Shown here: positions 19,945-31,133 of the stretch, one piece after another | Layout of the letters: the number at the start of each line of letters is the position of its first letter | Position numbering within the stretch: position 1 is the stretch's first letter | NCBI GenBank assembly: GCA_022385805.1 | Contig: MU277724.1 | Location: forward strand, 63,457-127,456 | Reading direction: 5' to 3' | Source of the DNA: Pilatotrama ljubarskyi | Taxonomy: Eukaryota; Basidiomycota; Agaricomycetes; Polyporales; Polyporaceae | Length of the DNA: 64,000 nt | The notes under the pieces: model-generated | Told to the model about the DNA's origin: nothing | Databases searched by the model: none | What the model saw: the letters and a program-made list of their open reading frames with translations, nothing else | Position numbers and translations under genes: made by a program

Positions 19945-21657
19945 ATGAGAGCTGTTCGCTACTACGGTCCAGGAGACATCCGCCTTGAAGAGGTTCCGGA
20001 ACCAGTTGTGAAACCGGGCCAGGTCAAAGTCAAGGTTCGTACTGTATTACCCATCGAAGCCTGTGACTTCCGTATACGAAAAGGATACCTTCAGATCGCT
20101 TGGTGAGCGCCCTAGAGCACCGACCACAGAGACCGGCGATGATGAGCTTACGGCTAACGCTTCGGAATGAGTATGCAGGTGTGGCAGTAAGTATTCCACC
20201 GTGCGTTACTACACTCCATGCTGACTGAACAGCGTAGTCTGTGGCTCCGACCTGCATATGTATCAAGAGCTCGTACCCGGTCTCCAGCCGACCGCTACAG
20301 AACCTCATCGACTCACCAAAGAGACTCTACCCGTAGGCATGGGACATGAGTACGTCGGCATGTTACACCTGTCTCGCTATATCGCTGAGTCTTGTGCAAG
20401 GATCTCCGGGACTGTAGTCGAGCTTGGTCCAGGCGTGGATGCATCGAAATTCTCCGTAGGCCAACATGTTGCTATGTACGTTCGTATTACAGTCCCTATA
20501 CGGCCTGCTAATCTGTCTCACTACAGAGAACCTCTCCTCTCGTGCAAGAAACCTGACTGTTTAGCGTGCCGTTCACCGAATACCAGAAATCTTTGCCCTG
20601 ACATGGGAGTCATAGTGCGTAGGGAGGGCTCCTGAGGGCTGACAATCATGCTAACGAGTCCGGTTACAGGGCATTGCCGGGTGCGGGGGTGGTCTTTCTG
20701 AGTTTATCGCCGTAGATCAAGAGCTCGTGCACATCATGCCCTCTCACGTCTCACGTAAGTGTACCGCAATCCTTGGCGGCGAATGCTCGAGAGTCACTGC
20801 TATCGATTTGCAGTGGAGATCGGTGCCCTTATCGAGCCCCTCGCAGTGGTCTGGCGCGCGATCAAGAAGGCAAACGTGAAACCTGGAGATAGCGTCTTGA
20901 TTCTCGGTGCGGGCCCTGTTCGTCACCGTCTCTTCCGGTTGCGAATGAGCCGCTCATTCGTTCTCCATCCAGATTGGTATCCTCGCATCAAAGGTCGCAA
21001 GGTGAGTCATGTGCACAGGCTCTCCTGCTTGCCACCCGTGCGTCCAGCTCATCAATGTGCAGGGTCTTCGGCGCGTCTTGGGTCGGAATCTCCGGGCGCG
21101 GGGCGAAGCGTTGTGAGCTTGCGCGTCAACATGGCGCCTCTGCTGTATACGACGCATCCTGCACGGGCACCGACGTTGTTGCCGAGACCTTGAAGGCCAC
21201 CGATGGCCGCGGTGCAGATGTCGTTGTTGACTGCGCTGGCACCCAGATCACTCTCGATACGGCAATCAAGGCGGCGCGTCCTGCGGGGACCATCATGAAC
21301 GTCTCCGGTTGGACATATTCCCCTACGATTGACATGAACGTGATGCTGGTGAAGGAGCTCACTCTCGCCAGTACGTTGGTTTCGCGATCGGACGTAGACG
21401 GAAAGTGACGATGATGTCACTTACAGATAGCATAACGTACTCCGGCGAGCATGCCGAGGTCATTCAAGCTATTGCCGACGGCAAGTTCGACAACCTTGAA
21501 TCACTCATAACTCGCCGGGTGGCGCTTGAGGACTTCCTGGAGAAGGGTCTCGGAGCGCTCATGAACGAGAAAGACCAGCACGGTGAGGCTTGGTGTCAAT
21601 CCTTCCGGATCCTGTAGGACTCACCCAGGTCCAGTCAAGGTTTTGATTCATCCATGA
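19945..21657 (+). CDS. Zinc-dependent alcohol dehydrogenase, array copy 2
   Basis: Twelve exons parallel those of copy 1, with the same two 8-base microexons (20095-20102, 20179-20186). The product starts MRAVRYYGPGDIRLEEVPEP and ends VKVLIHP. Zinc ligands are in ICGSDLHMY and MGHEISG. The structural lobe is SCKKPDCLACRSPNTRNLC with canonical 4-2-8 spacing, preceded by the normal IEP. The glycine-rich stretch GIAGCGGGLSEF, GALIEPLAVVWRAI and LILGAGPIGILASKVAR follow. This copy looks like the most conventional member of the butanediol/sorbitol dehydrogenase family in the array. Substrate cannot be read from sequence. Same orientation as its neighbours, 780 and 761 bases away, so each copy has its own promoter. 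Confidence 0.9.
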
Positions 21658-22418
21658 AGCGATTTGCAAGTCACTGCGGCACGACGCTGTATCTACACAC
21701 AGTGAAGTAGGATTTATCTTGGTTTGTTCTGCGCGAGCTTGTGGCATGCGGGATTATAGCATATGCCGGAATGGCCTCTGAATCCGGGTCAGCTGTCTGG
21801 TAGCCAGTGCAGTAGGTTGGGAGAGAGCAGGACGAGGAGGTGAGATGCTCATGCGCAGTGGCGACGAGGACGGGCACACGCGAGGGAAGAACACTGCAGT
21901 TACCAAATTGAGCGACCGGTCCGTCGCTCCCGCTTCGAAACTCCGCTAGGAGCCTACCCCTATACCACAATACATAGATGGACTCCCTCATGCCAGTGTA
22001 CGCGGACGACTCAAACGTACGACACTCAGGCCGCGGGACAGACTGGGCTCACTCAGCTGCTTGAATCCGTCCATCGGTCTGAAGTCGTGCCAGTGTACGC
22101 GGTACAGTAACAGATATAGAGCAGATATATAGGCTGCTCCGCCGTGGTCCCCTATTTCAGCCGCCGTCTGCCACGCCATATCGCCGATACTGAGTGCGCG
22201 AGAGAGTTGACAGTCAAAGACAGTCAAAGGGAGCACGTAAAGGTATAGTAGCCCTCATGATCTCTTTCAAGTCGGCGATAGTACTCTTCTGGCCCTCGTT
22301 CCGCCTGCCGACTGTCCTCGCGCTCATTCACATGCTCTCATGACCCCTGACCCCTTGTCGGAAGCCGAGTACATATGACAGCCCGGACCTGCTGTGGACA
22401 CCCACGATTCGACCCACG
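21658..22418. other. Intergenic between dehydrogenases 2 and 3
   Basis: 761 bases with no supportable gene. The string GCCAGTGTACGCGG occurs twice (near 21991 and 22089), and a short direct repeat of GACAGTCAAA lies near 22209. Both may be promoter elements or chance. Confidence 0.4.
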
Positions 22419-24207
22419 ATGAGGGCTGTACGGTACTATGGACCTGGCGACGTTCGCCTTGACGAGGTTCCAGAGCCAACCCCAAGCGTAAAACAGGTCA
22501 AGATCAAAGTGCGTCCTGTCGATTCTCGCTGTCACAGTTGCCACACACGTTCATCGTCTTGGAATCCCCCAGGTAGCCTGGTAAGTGTACGCCTGCAGCG
22601 GTAGCCGTAGGCCAAATGTCTATAATCACTGGTGGATCTCGTAGGACCGGAAGTATGTGCGCTGCCGCTGAGAGCATCAGTCGATACTGATCAATACCTG
22701 TCATGAAGTATGCGGATCGGACTTGCACTCGTGGCATGAGATTCTGCCAGTCTCTCCGACCGCGACGAAGTCTCATGTTGTCACTCAAGAGAAGCTCCCA
22801 GTCATCATGGGCCACGAGTGAGCCACGGGCAATCGTCGTTACCCTTAACCGTCTGATAGGGTACTCAAACTTGTTCCGCGACAGGTTCTCTGGTGTTGTC
22901 GTGCAGACCGGGCCCGAGGTGGACGCTTCCCGATTCCATATCGGTGGTCATGTCGTCGTGTGCGGATCACGTCGCTTGAATATCGCCGAGCGACTGTTGA
23001 CTAAACTGAGCTTAGCGAGCCTTTGCTGTCGTGCATGCAAGAGACATGCCCCTTCTGCTCAGCAGGATCTCGGAATCTCTGCCGCAATGCGACGTTCATT
23101 GTGAGTACACTGCCGCACCCCTACCTTTCTTACGCGTGGCATATAGAGCACTACTCGTTGCCTTAGGGAATAGGCGGCCGCGGTGGTGGTTTGGCGGAGT
23201 ACATCTGTGTCGACCAGGACCTCGTTTATCCGTTACCTCCTAATGTTCCGCGTGCGTCGGCATCCATGTGATGGCACTCATCTTCTTGTCCTCATCATAC
23301 GCTGCCAGTTGATGTGGGCGCTCTCATGGAGCCCCTAGCTGTTGCTTGGCATGCCGTAAAGAGGTCTAACATCAAGGCTGGCGACAAGGTGCTCGTTCTT
23401 GGAGCAGGCCCGGTACGCGCTTTCAAGAGCATATCCGTTGTTGGCTCATCCATGGTTGTCTGTCAACAGATCGGTCTTCTCGCTGCACGTGTTGCAAGGT
23501 AAGCTCTAACCTGGTCTCTGTCCCACTACACCTCAGCGCCTGATGCGGCATTCAAGGGCGTTCGGCGCCGCATGGGTCGGTGTCTCCGAACCTGCGCTCA
23601 AACGACGGGAGCTTGCGCTCAAGAACGGTGCCAGTGCTGTCTTCGACCCCACAGTACAAGGAACGGATGTCGTATCCGAGACCGCTCGAATAACCGCGGG
23701 TCGCGGCGTCGATATCGTCTTGGATTGTGCCGGAACGCAGAAGACGTTGGACACCGCTTTCATGGCTGTGAAGCCGCGAGGACATATCGTGAATGTAGCG
23801 GTCTGGGAGAAGCGACCTCTCCTCGACATAGACTCGCTCACCTACAAAGAAGTGAACCTGACGAGTACGTCCGCTTATCCTTGACCTGATCACCTGCCGT
23901 ACTGAGTCTCGCTCGCTTAGGTGTGCTCGCATACGATCTCGTTCATCCCGAGATGCTCCGCGCCATAGCAGAAGGGAGGTTCCGAGTCGAGGGCCTGGAC
24001 AGCCTCGTTACACGCCGAATCTCGCTGGAAGATGTCGTGAACAAGGGAATCAAGGCTCTCATATATGAAAAGGATGAACACGGTGAGTCTCTGCCGTAGC
24101 AGCACGATAGAGCCGATCGATGAGCAGCACGTTAACACATCTTTCATTTAGTGAAGATCCTCGTCTCGCCGGACTTGAGGCCAGAAGCACCAAACGCGAA
24201 ATTATGA
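22419..24207 (+). CDS. Zinc-dependent alcohol dehydrogenase, array copy 3
   Basis: Same twelve-exon plan as copies 1 and 2, microexons at 22573-22580 and 22645-22652. It begins MRAVRYYGPGDVRLDEVPEP. In the linker the usual WCGICG reads WTGICG; the lost Cys is not a zinc ligand. Ligands are kept in ICGSDLHSW and MGHEFSG, and the structural lobe is SCMQETCPFCSAGSRNLC. NAD-binding region is LVLGAGPIGLLAARVAR. The C-terminus extends past the VKILVSP strand by nine residues (DLRPEAPNAK-L) where copies 1 and 2 stop after VKVLIHP. The frame is open throughout and splice sites are GT-AG, so it should be functional. Amidase 2 begins 400 bases downstream on the same strand. Confidence 0.9.
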
Positions 24208-24606
24208 AGAAAACGTCGTACGTCGAGGGTGGTAAGTCCCCTCACTGGCGAGCGAGCGAGCTTGTGACGCATGTAATCGAACTTGTACGATATCAAAATT
24301 AGTCTCCAGTAGGAACATGCGGGCGGCCCGGGCGGTCGATATCAAGCACGGCCTCACATGACACTGTCTGGGAAAGCCCGTCCTGAAGAGAAGTCATAGT
24401 TTCACTCTGAAGACACTGTTGGGGCACTCTGGAACGCTACGGCGCATCCATGATCCTTTGCGAGTCTGCGAATCTTTCACACCCACGCGTGGTATGCATA
24501 TCGTGACGTTCGCTTGAGATAAGGCGGTTCGGAGGCAAGCTCTACGATATAAGTATCGGCCACCATTACTTCACTGTCGAACAGCTCCTCGCTAACATTT
24601 GCTGTG
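24208..24606. other. Intergenic upstream of amidase 2
   Basis: 399 bases that hold the 3' end of dehydrogenase 3 and the promoter of amidase 2. GATATAAG near 24548-24555, about 50 bases before the ATG, is a fair TATA candidate. Confidence 0.45.
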
Positions 24607-26708
24607 ATGGCTTTCACAAGGCATTCTCTTCGTCTCGGGCTGCTGGCTGCGTGGGCAATACTATTGCTGACATTAGTCTCTGCTTCATCCGGCCAGACGC
24701 CTGAGGCGGCGGTTGCGAATAGCGTCAAGTTTCCAGATTTGTACGAGGCCTCCATCGCGGAACTGCAAGATGGCCTCGAAAAGGGCCACTTCACCAGCGT
24801 GGACCTGGTAAAGGTGAGAGCTTCCGGGACGCTTAAAAGTCAGAGTACGGGCAGGAGGCTCACCAGACATGTAATTGAAGGCGTACTTCGCTAGAATCGA
24901 AGAAGTGAATCTTCAAGGCCCCGCCTTGCGCGCCGTCATCGAGACCAATCCCAGTGCGCTCAGGCAAGCGGCGGAGCTCGACTTCGAGCGACGATTGATC
25001 GGCGCTCGGGGACCGTTGCATGGTATTCCTATCCTGCTCAAAGATAATATTGCGACTTTGCATAGCGAAGGTGAGCGTTCTCTGATACTTGATGATTGGC
25101 GAAACAGATTACTTATCCGAACACATTTGCAGGAATGAATACAACGGCAGGTGGGTGTCGATCTCGCCGAGGCTGCCGGGCGCGTTGTCACGAGCTGACC
25201 CGGAATATGTTGTAGGATCATTCGCGCTGCTAGGCTCCGTTGTCCCACGCGATGCTCACGTCGCAGCTAAGCTTCGTGCAGCTGGCGCTATTCTCCTCGG
25301 CAAGGCCAATCTGTCTGAATGGGCGCACTTCCGCGGCAACGTACCATCAGGCTTCTCGGGTCGTGGAGGACAGGCTACGAGTCCGTACGTCCCGCTGGGC
25401 GATCCTTCTGGCTCAAGTTCTGGGAGTGGTATCGGGACTGCGATAGGCCTCGCGGCAGCTGCTCTAGGCACCGAGACCGACGGTTCAATCATCTCCCCGA
25501 GCAACATGAATAACCTCGTAGGCATAAAACCTACTGTAGGGCTGACCTCGAGAGCAGGCGGTCAGTCTGCTCTGCTGACTGCACAAATCGCACACTTACG
25601 AGATTCAAACTGATGGCGCCTTCGCACAGTGGTACCTATATCTGTGCACCAGGATACAGTTGGACCCATGGCTCGATCTGTCGCGGACGCAGCTACCGTC
25701 TTGTCCGTCATCGCGGGTCGTGACCCCCGTGACAACTTCACGCTCGCGCAGCCGCCTGTGGTACCGGACTACACCAAGGCATTGAGGACGGACGGCTTGA
25801 AGGGCGTTCGTCTTGGCGTTCCTCGGAAGTTCTTCACCAGAGTCAACGCCAACGTTGCAGCAGCGTTCAATGCCTCGCTTGATACCATCCGTAGTCTAGG
25901 GGCTACCATCGTAGACCCTGCTGACTTCCCGGACTTCGCCGAGCTGGAAGCTTCGAGGAACGAGACTATCGTCACGCAGACTGATTTCAAGGTCATTCAT
26001 CCATCCACAATCACGATCGTGAAGTGACACTCACGCTGAACGGCATAGGTCAACGTCAATCAGTATATTTCAGAGCTTCTGAAGGTGCCAACCGGAGTGA
26101 AGAATCTCGCCGACTTGATCGCCTTCAACATTGCTCACGCCGACGAAGAGCTCGTACCTCCCTTCTGGACGGATCAGTCTGAGTACGTGCCCTCGCCGCC
26201 TACCATGTGGTGCCTTCTCCGTCTGATGAGGATTTAAGGTTCATTTCTTCGGAGAACACCACGGTGAATCAAGCGTTCTTCGACGCAGTCGCCGCAGACA
26301 AAGACTTGGGAGCTACTCGTGGCATTGACGCCACGCTCAAGGAGTTTAACCTCGATGCACTTCTGATGCCCAGCTCCGTAGCGCCTGGGCCTGCAGCCAT
26401 CGCAGGCTACCCTATCATCACCGGTTAGTATGGGCTTGTGTGCGTGAAGACAGAACCGTACTGACCCGAGAGGATCAGTGCCCCTTGGCTTCCTGCCTCC
26501 GAATACAACCTTAGCCCCAGCGCAACCTACGCGCTCAAGCGGCCCAAACCAGCCATTCGGCATCGCATTCATGGGCACGGCCTTCAGCGAATTCCACTTG
26601 ATCTCTTTCGCCTTCGCGTACGAGCAGGCGACTCACAATCGCCTCAAGATGCTGGCTTTCCCAGCGGCGATCCCGAAGACGCAGCTCGCAGATGTAGTCG
26701 GAAGGTAA
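24607..26708 (+). CDS. Secreted amidase-signature hydrolase, copy 2
   Basis: Eight exons (24607-24813, 24881-25070, 25133-25150, 25216-25560, 25630-25991, 26049-26182, 26239-26423, 26479-26708) give about 556 residues. The N-terminus is a signal peptide (HSLRLGLLAAWAILLLTLVS). The Ser-cisSer-Lys triad is present: GIPILLKDN, GDPSGSSSGSGIG and GTETDGSIISP. From exon 2 on, the coding lengths are identical to copy 1 (6436-8456), but the 496-base exon 5 of copy 1 is split here by a 57-base intron (25992-26048). The product should cleave carboxamides outside the cell or in the secretory path; substrate is unknown. A small secreted peptide gene converges on it 198 bases past the stop. Confidence 0.93.
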
Positions 26709-26906
26709 GGGTCCAGTATAGACATGTGCTAGGCACCGCATACATGCACTTCTTGCTGTCATTGTCAACCCTGAAGGCGTCTATATATACGTGACGCCCT
26801 GGAGGCCTGTCGGATGACTGTGCGGTACTCGTCTTATTATATCGGAAGCTCGTGAGCCAGCCAGCTTCCGAAAGCTCTGTAGATACCTGGCACGTACCCT
26901 GTCGAG

Positions 26907-27098
26907 TCACGGATGAGCTCGTGGCCGCCGGACCCGTCGAGGACATCGTGCAGAGATGACAGTTTCATCTGCCCGAGTCATCGGCACCGCAGGATGGGGA
27001 GATTCAGATGACCTGGCGAGATCAACAACCGGAATTGGCACGGCTACGATGCTGGCGATGAAGGTCATGGCGGATATGCATAGCACGCCGATGCGCAT
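26907..27098 (-). CDS. Small secreted peptide precursor 2 (63 residues)
   Basis: A single-exon frame of 63 codons opening MRIGVLCISAMTFIASIVAV, a signal peptide with cleavage near VAVPIP. The mature part is about 40 residues with a single Cys and ends CPRRVRRPRAHP. That C-terminus matches precursor 1 (6071-6250): both have VRR, then Arg two positions on, then a final His-Pro, with Ala and Pro exchanged around the Arg. Codons differ at most of these positions, so the likeness is kept at protein level. A Kex2-type cut after Arg-Arg would leave PRAHP. It converges on amidase 2 with 198 bases between stops. The frame stays open upstream through a CTG codon to 27218; the ATG at 27098 is chosen for the signal peptide. 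Function unknown. Confidence 0.6.
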   Translation of the reverse strand: MRIGVLCISAMTFIASIVAVPIPVVDLARSSESPHPAVPMTRADETVISARCPRRVRRPRAHP

Positions 27099-27278
27099 AT
27101 TCTGCGTGAGGGAAGTGTGAGATGCCGGACTGCCTGACCTCCGTCCTGATATGCAGTCACGACCTGGATTGGGAAGCTGGAGGATCAGTCTTTCGAGGTG
27201 GGTGACACCCTCAAGCATGGAAGCTCACCTCAATCGCCGGTCAAAGGGTGCGGGTGCGTCCCGGTCAACGTCGCATGC

Positions 27279-27286
27279 CTTATATA
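27279..27286 (-). promoter_or_regulatory. TATA box for small secreted peptide gene 2
   Basis: On the minus strand TATATAAG lies 180 bases before the ATG at 27098, the same octamer and a similar distance as for peptide gene 1. Confidence 0.6.
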
Positions 27287-27819
27287 CCTCCAAGCTATAA
27301 GCTCGAACGGTCATGGTAGGTGTTATTACGCTGTCAGGGACTGGTCGGAAGCAAATACTCAGAGCCTATGGGCTTTCCCTCGCCGATCCGGCCTCTTCCA
27401 GCGACTCTACAGAATGCACGGCGAGGACCGCACCAGTGCCCGATATCCAGTAAGGATCCAGTCATAGTGTGCATTGCACGTCGGATACATCGCTGTGGCA
27501 CTTTGCGGTGAACTTACTTCTTGAGTCTCCATTGTCTGAAGTCCGAGCGTCCGCGTACCTTTGGCGTACCTTTCCGATTAGCGGGCGCTTGAAGGCGACT
27601 TACGGCTTGGCTCTGAAGGGCGCCGCAACTTATAACTAGCCAGGGTGCCGATACTTTCACACCCTGCGAAGCGTGCTGTGCCGGAGTCAAGGTGACGTCA
27701 ATAGTTGATTAAACAGTCTATGTTAGAGCCAGGGTAATGAGTGACGGCGATGAGAGTAGAGAATAACAAAGAACGAGCGGAAAGGAGAGTCCACAACCAG
27801 TCCGAGAAGGTGCATCTGA
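27287..27819. other. Intergenic, no gene seen
   Basis: 533 bases between the peptide 2 promoter and the stop of the FAD oxidase. Open frames are short with no recognisable content. Confidence 0.5.
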
Positions 27820-29848
27820 TCAAAACTTCCAGCCCCCGGCGAGACCCATGACGTTGTCCGGGTCGTACTGGGCCTTCAGCGCCTGCAACTTTGAGAGATT
27901 GTCACCGTACATGCGCTCCAGCGGGGTGTCGAAGATCGCGTAGTTGTTGTACAGCGGCGCATTCGCGACGTCCTGGCCCTCAGCGATCGCGACCTGCGTG
28001 AGGTGCTCAGCGCTCTGGCGTGCAGCGCTGTGCATGGCGTCGTCCGCAAGCTCGGAGCCCCAGGCGTAGTAGATGTTCAGCGGGAGGAGGCCCTGTGAGC
28101 GGCTCGGCGGGTAGGCGGACGATCCTTCAGCTGAGTGTGAGAAGATGGATGGCAGGAAGGGCTCGACGTCATAGCTGATGAAGTTGCCGGACTGAAGGGA
28201 GAGACGCTCGCCCCAGAACTGTAGATGCGAGATGAGTCAGAATGCATGCTGCGATAGGAGCAAGGGGGACAAACCTTGGTCTCGTTCAGAACGGCGTCCA
28301 TGATATTGTCGGTGTATTGGAGCAAGGATACCGTGTGGAAAATGGCGCTGAGAGACGTGTTCAGAGATCCTGTCAACGTGATTTGAGTATATGACATACC
28401 GCTGACCACCCGTGACGTTCGCGGGAGCGGACTTGACGAGGTCCAAAAAGGACCGCGTCTTGATGTCCTTGGTAAAGTGCGGGATGGACAAGAAATCGTC
28501 GAAAATGCCATCAGGCGGTGTCGGGTAATCGTAGAAAAGCAGGAGTGACACGCCCGGCTGTCGTGAGGACGCTAGTCAGCTGCCGCACTAACGAGAACGG
28601 GAGACAAAGTTCGGACCTCTCCTAGCAGGAAATTGTACGTCGGGAGCACTTGTGCCTTAGGATCGGTCACCGTTTGGGAGAATTTCACTGTGACGGCGTT
28701 GACCTTGTCAAGTTGGTCTTCAGTGATTGTGATGAGCCCGCCCCAAACCTCGGTCTGAGGGTGGGTGGTCAGGTTGAACTTGGTGACGATGCCCTGGGAA
28801 GCCATGTACGTCAGCGGATATCCAATGGGAAAAAGCCGAACACTCACGAAGTTGTTGAAGCCGCCCTATATGCATGGTACGACATGGTCAGCTCTTCCGA
28901 CGTGCATCGCGTCAGCTGGGGCAGACCCACCTTGAGGCCGAAGAAGAGGTCTGGGTATGTGTCTTGCGTGACAGATGCCACCGTGCCATTGGGAAGGACA
29001 AGTTCGAAGCCGCTCAAATTGTCAATCGTAAGGCCGAACTGGTTCGTCTTCCATGAGAAACCTGACAATGAATGAAGGTGGCTTAGATTACGCCAGCGGC
29101 ACTGCTTCCGTTACCATACCTCCACCAAGGGTGAACCCGGCTACGCCAACGCCAGAGACGCGACCGCCTACCACGTTGACGGCGTACGGCTCCAGCGCCT
29201 GGTAAATGTCGTCCCAGATGAGGCCGGCGCCAACCTCCGCAACATTGGCATCCGGGTGATAGATGACCTCACTGAACCGGTACATGGCGATCTGTACGCC
29301 GGCCGTGGACGAGAACCCGGGGTTAGAAGCATGGCCCGCGCCTTTCACCTGTCCGCATGGAGACGCAGCGATGCGGTCAGCAGTGTTCGTTACGGGGAGG
29401 GAAGTCCGTTCCGCGTATGCATGTAACTTACCGCAAAGGGAGTCTGGTTCTGCGCGAGGATTTGGAGCTGCAGGCGAGGGGAAACACGCGGTAAGCAGTG
29501 ATGAAGGGCGGAGATGACCGTGGAGGCTTACGATCTTTCCCACATCCTCAGCCGTACCAGGCTCGACGGAGCAGGCCGCCTGCGCGGAGCTGGACGTGGC
29601 CCAGTGCCCGATATCCTTCAAGTACAAGACGTCGAGCCCTAGTAGCAAGGTCAAGTCTGTGAAGCTCTGAGCAGTTTGTATGGCGTACCGGGCCAGTGCA
29701 CAGCGGATGCGGAGCTGATTGAGCTGCTGATCTCCTTGCAGACCGAAGTGAGATCTTCACTCCTAACCTTCAGAGGCTCAGCAGCACTGGGGAGTACTGC
29801 GGCAAGGAGGGCAGCAAGGCATGTGGCGGTCGCAAGCGATTGACGCAT
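27820..29848 (-). CDS. Secreted FAD-linked oxidoreductase, berberine-bridge type
   Basis: About ten minus-strand exons splice in frame from ATG 29848 to TGA 27820. A signal peptide (MRQSLATATCLAALLAAVLP) is followed by the FAD-binding PCMH domain: HWATSSSAQAACSVEPGTAE, then VKGAGHASNPGFSS, whose His is the expected site of covalent FAD attachment. VVGGRVSGVGVAGFTLGGG follows, where the second, cysteinyl attachment site of bicovalent members is absent. The substrate domain has GGLITITEDQL, and the C-terminal BBE motif is YDPDNVMGLAGGWKF. The family oxidises alcohols, sugars or amines with O2 and makes H2O2; the substrate is open. It lies next to the amidase 2 and peptide 2 pair. A GATATAAGG on the minus strand near 30004-29996 may be its TATA element. 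Confidence 0.9.
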
Positions 29849-31133
29849 TGCAGCAAGAGAAATAGGTCTGTGCCCGTAACGATGTCCAAGAACAGGAAGG
29901 CGTCGGGCAGCACGGAGGGTGAAGACGTAGTGTCAGAAAGCCCCGAGCGCAGGGAGCGTGGACGGGTTAGAGACATCATCTATCCACGCTGGACCCTTAT
30001 ATCAGTGCGCAACCTGAACATGTTTTGGCAGGCGTCCCGTCCGGGGCGACGGCGATCACTGCGAAATTCCAGGGTTCCGTACGCGCGGTGACAACGATGC
30101 AAAATGATCCCAGCTGTAACATGTCTTGAGCAGCCGCGGAGTGTTGCGCCTGCAAACCGGGTCTTGATAATCTCGATGCGGGGGTGTGCGCACCCGCTAT
30201 GATTGCGTTCTGAGATCCCGGAACGATCCCGCGATTAGGCTAAGAGGCAAAAGTTGCTGCATGACGCCAGCGGCGCGGTGCAGTCATAGCAATACGACGC
30301 TGCAGAACGTATGAGCCGACTGGGCCACCTCAAATCCGCAGCATGTGCAACCCACCGTTCAAGAAAAGCTAGCCCTTGGTAGTCCGGACGGCGAGGAAGT
30401 CGATGTATGGCCGCCGTGTGCGAGAGTTCGTCCAGTCAACTGACGCATGCAGCCAGGGCCGCGGTGCTTGGACGGTGATTGTCGCAGTTGATTCTCCACG
30501 GACATGCCTTGCTGCTTTCCCAAGCGTATACTTACGGTTTAGCGACCGTCATGGTCATCCTCCTGGCCGTCGGCGGTGCTTGGCAGGCGATCCAGCGATG
30601 ATTTCACTAATCCCGGTTATATGGATCACGGCGCCCGGCGCGATAATCCTAATGACATGCACCTCATGCACGGTTAAACGGACGGAATCGCAGCCTCCGC
30701 GGGAGGCGGGACGATCGAGCAGTTGATGGTGCTGTGAAGTCGATCACCATACAGCAAGTCGCGCTGGCATACATACACGTCGAGCAACCTATGCAGCATG
30801 TATATTCTACCAGCTACAGGTGATGTTGGACGAAGACACAGCGGAACGCATCAGACGAGCTCGTGAACCCACTCACAGGAGACCTTGATCACAAATTCGC
30901 CCAAGTTACAGTAGTTATCAGGCTTCAAGAGGCCGCGGACACTCGGGGAGGCCACGCCCTACGGGAACAAGGCGGCTCGGCTTTTGCCGGTAGAGACACA
31001 TCTGAAACTCAATCAGTGCAACTGTGTAGTACATCTCGGCAACGGCCGGGTGGCTGGTCCGCGGGCGCTGCAGTGCAGCCGGCCGACCATAGCGCACCGG
31101 TAAGAAATCCCGCCCGACCTCAACGCCGTCAAG
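29849..31133. other. Intergenic, no gene seen
   Basis: 1285 bases. The left end carries the oxidase promoter (GATATAAGG at about 29996-30004, minus strand). The remaining frames are short, overlap on both strands and match nothing I recognise. Confidence 0.5.
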
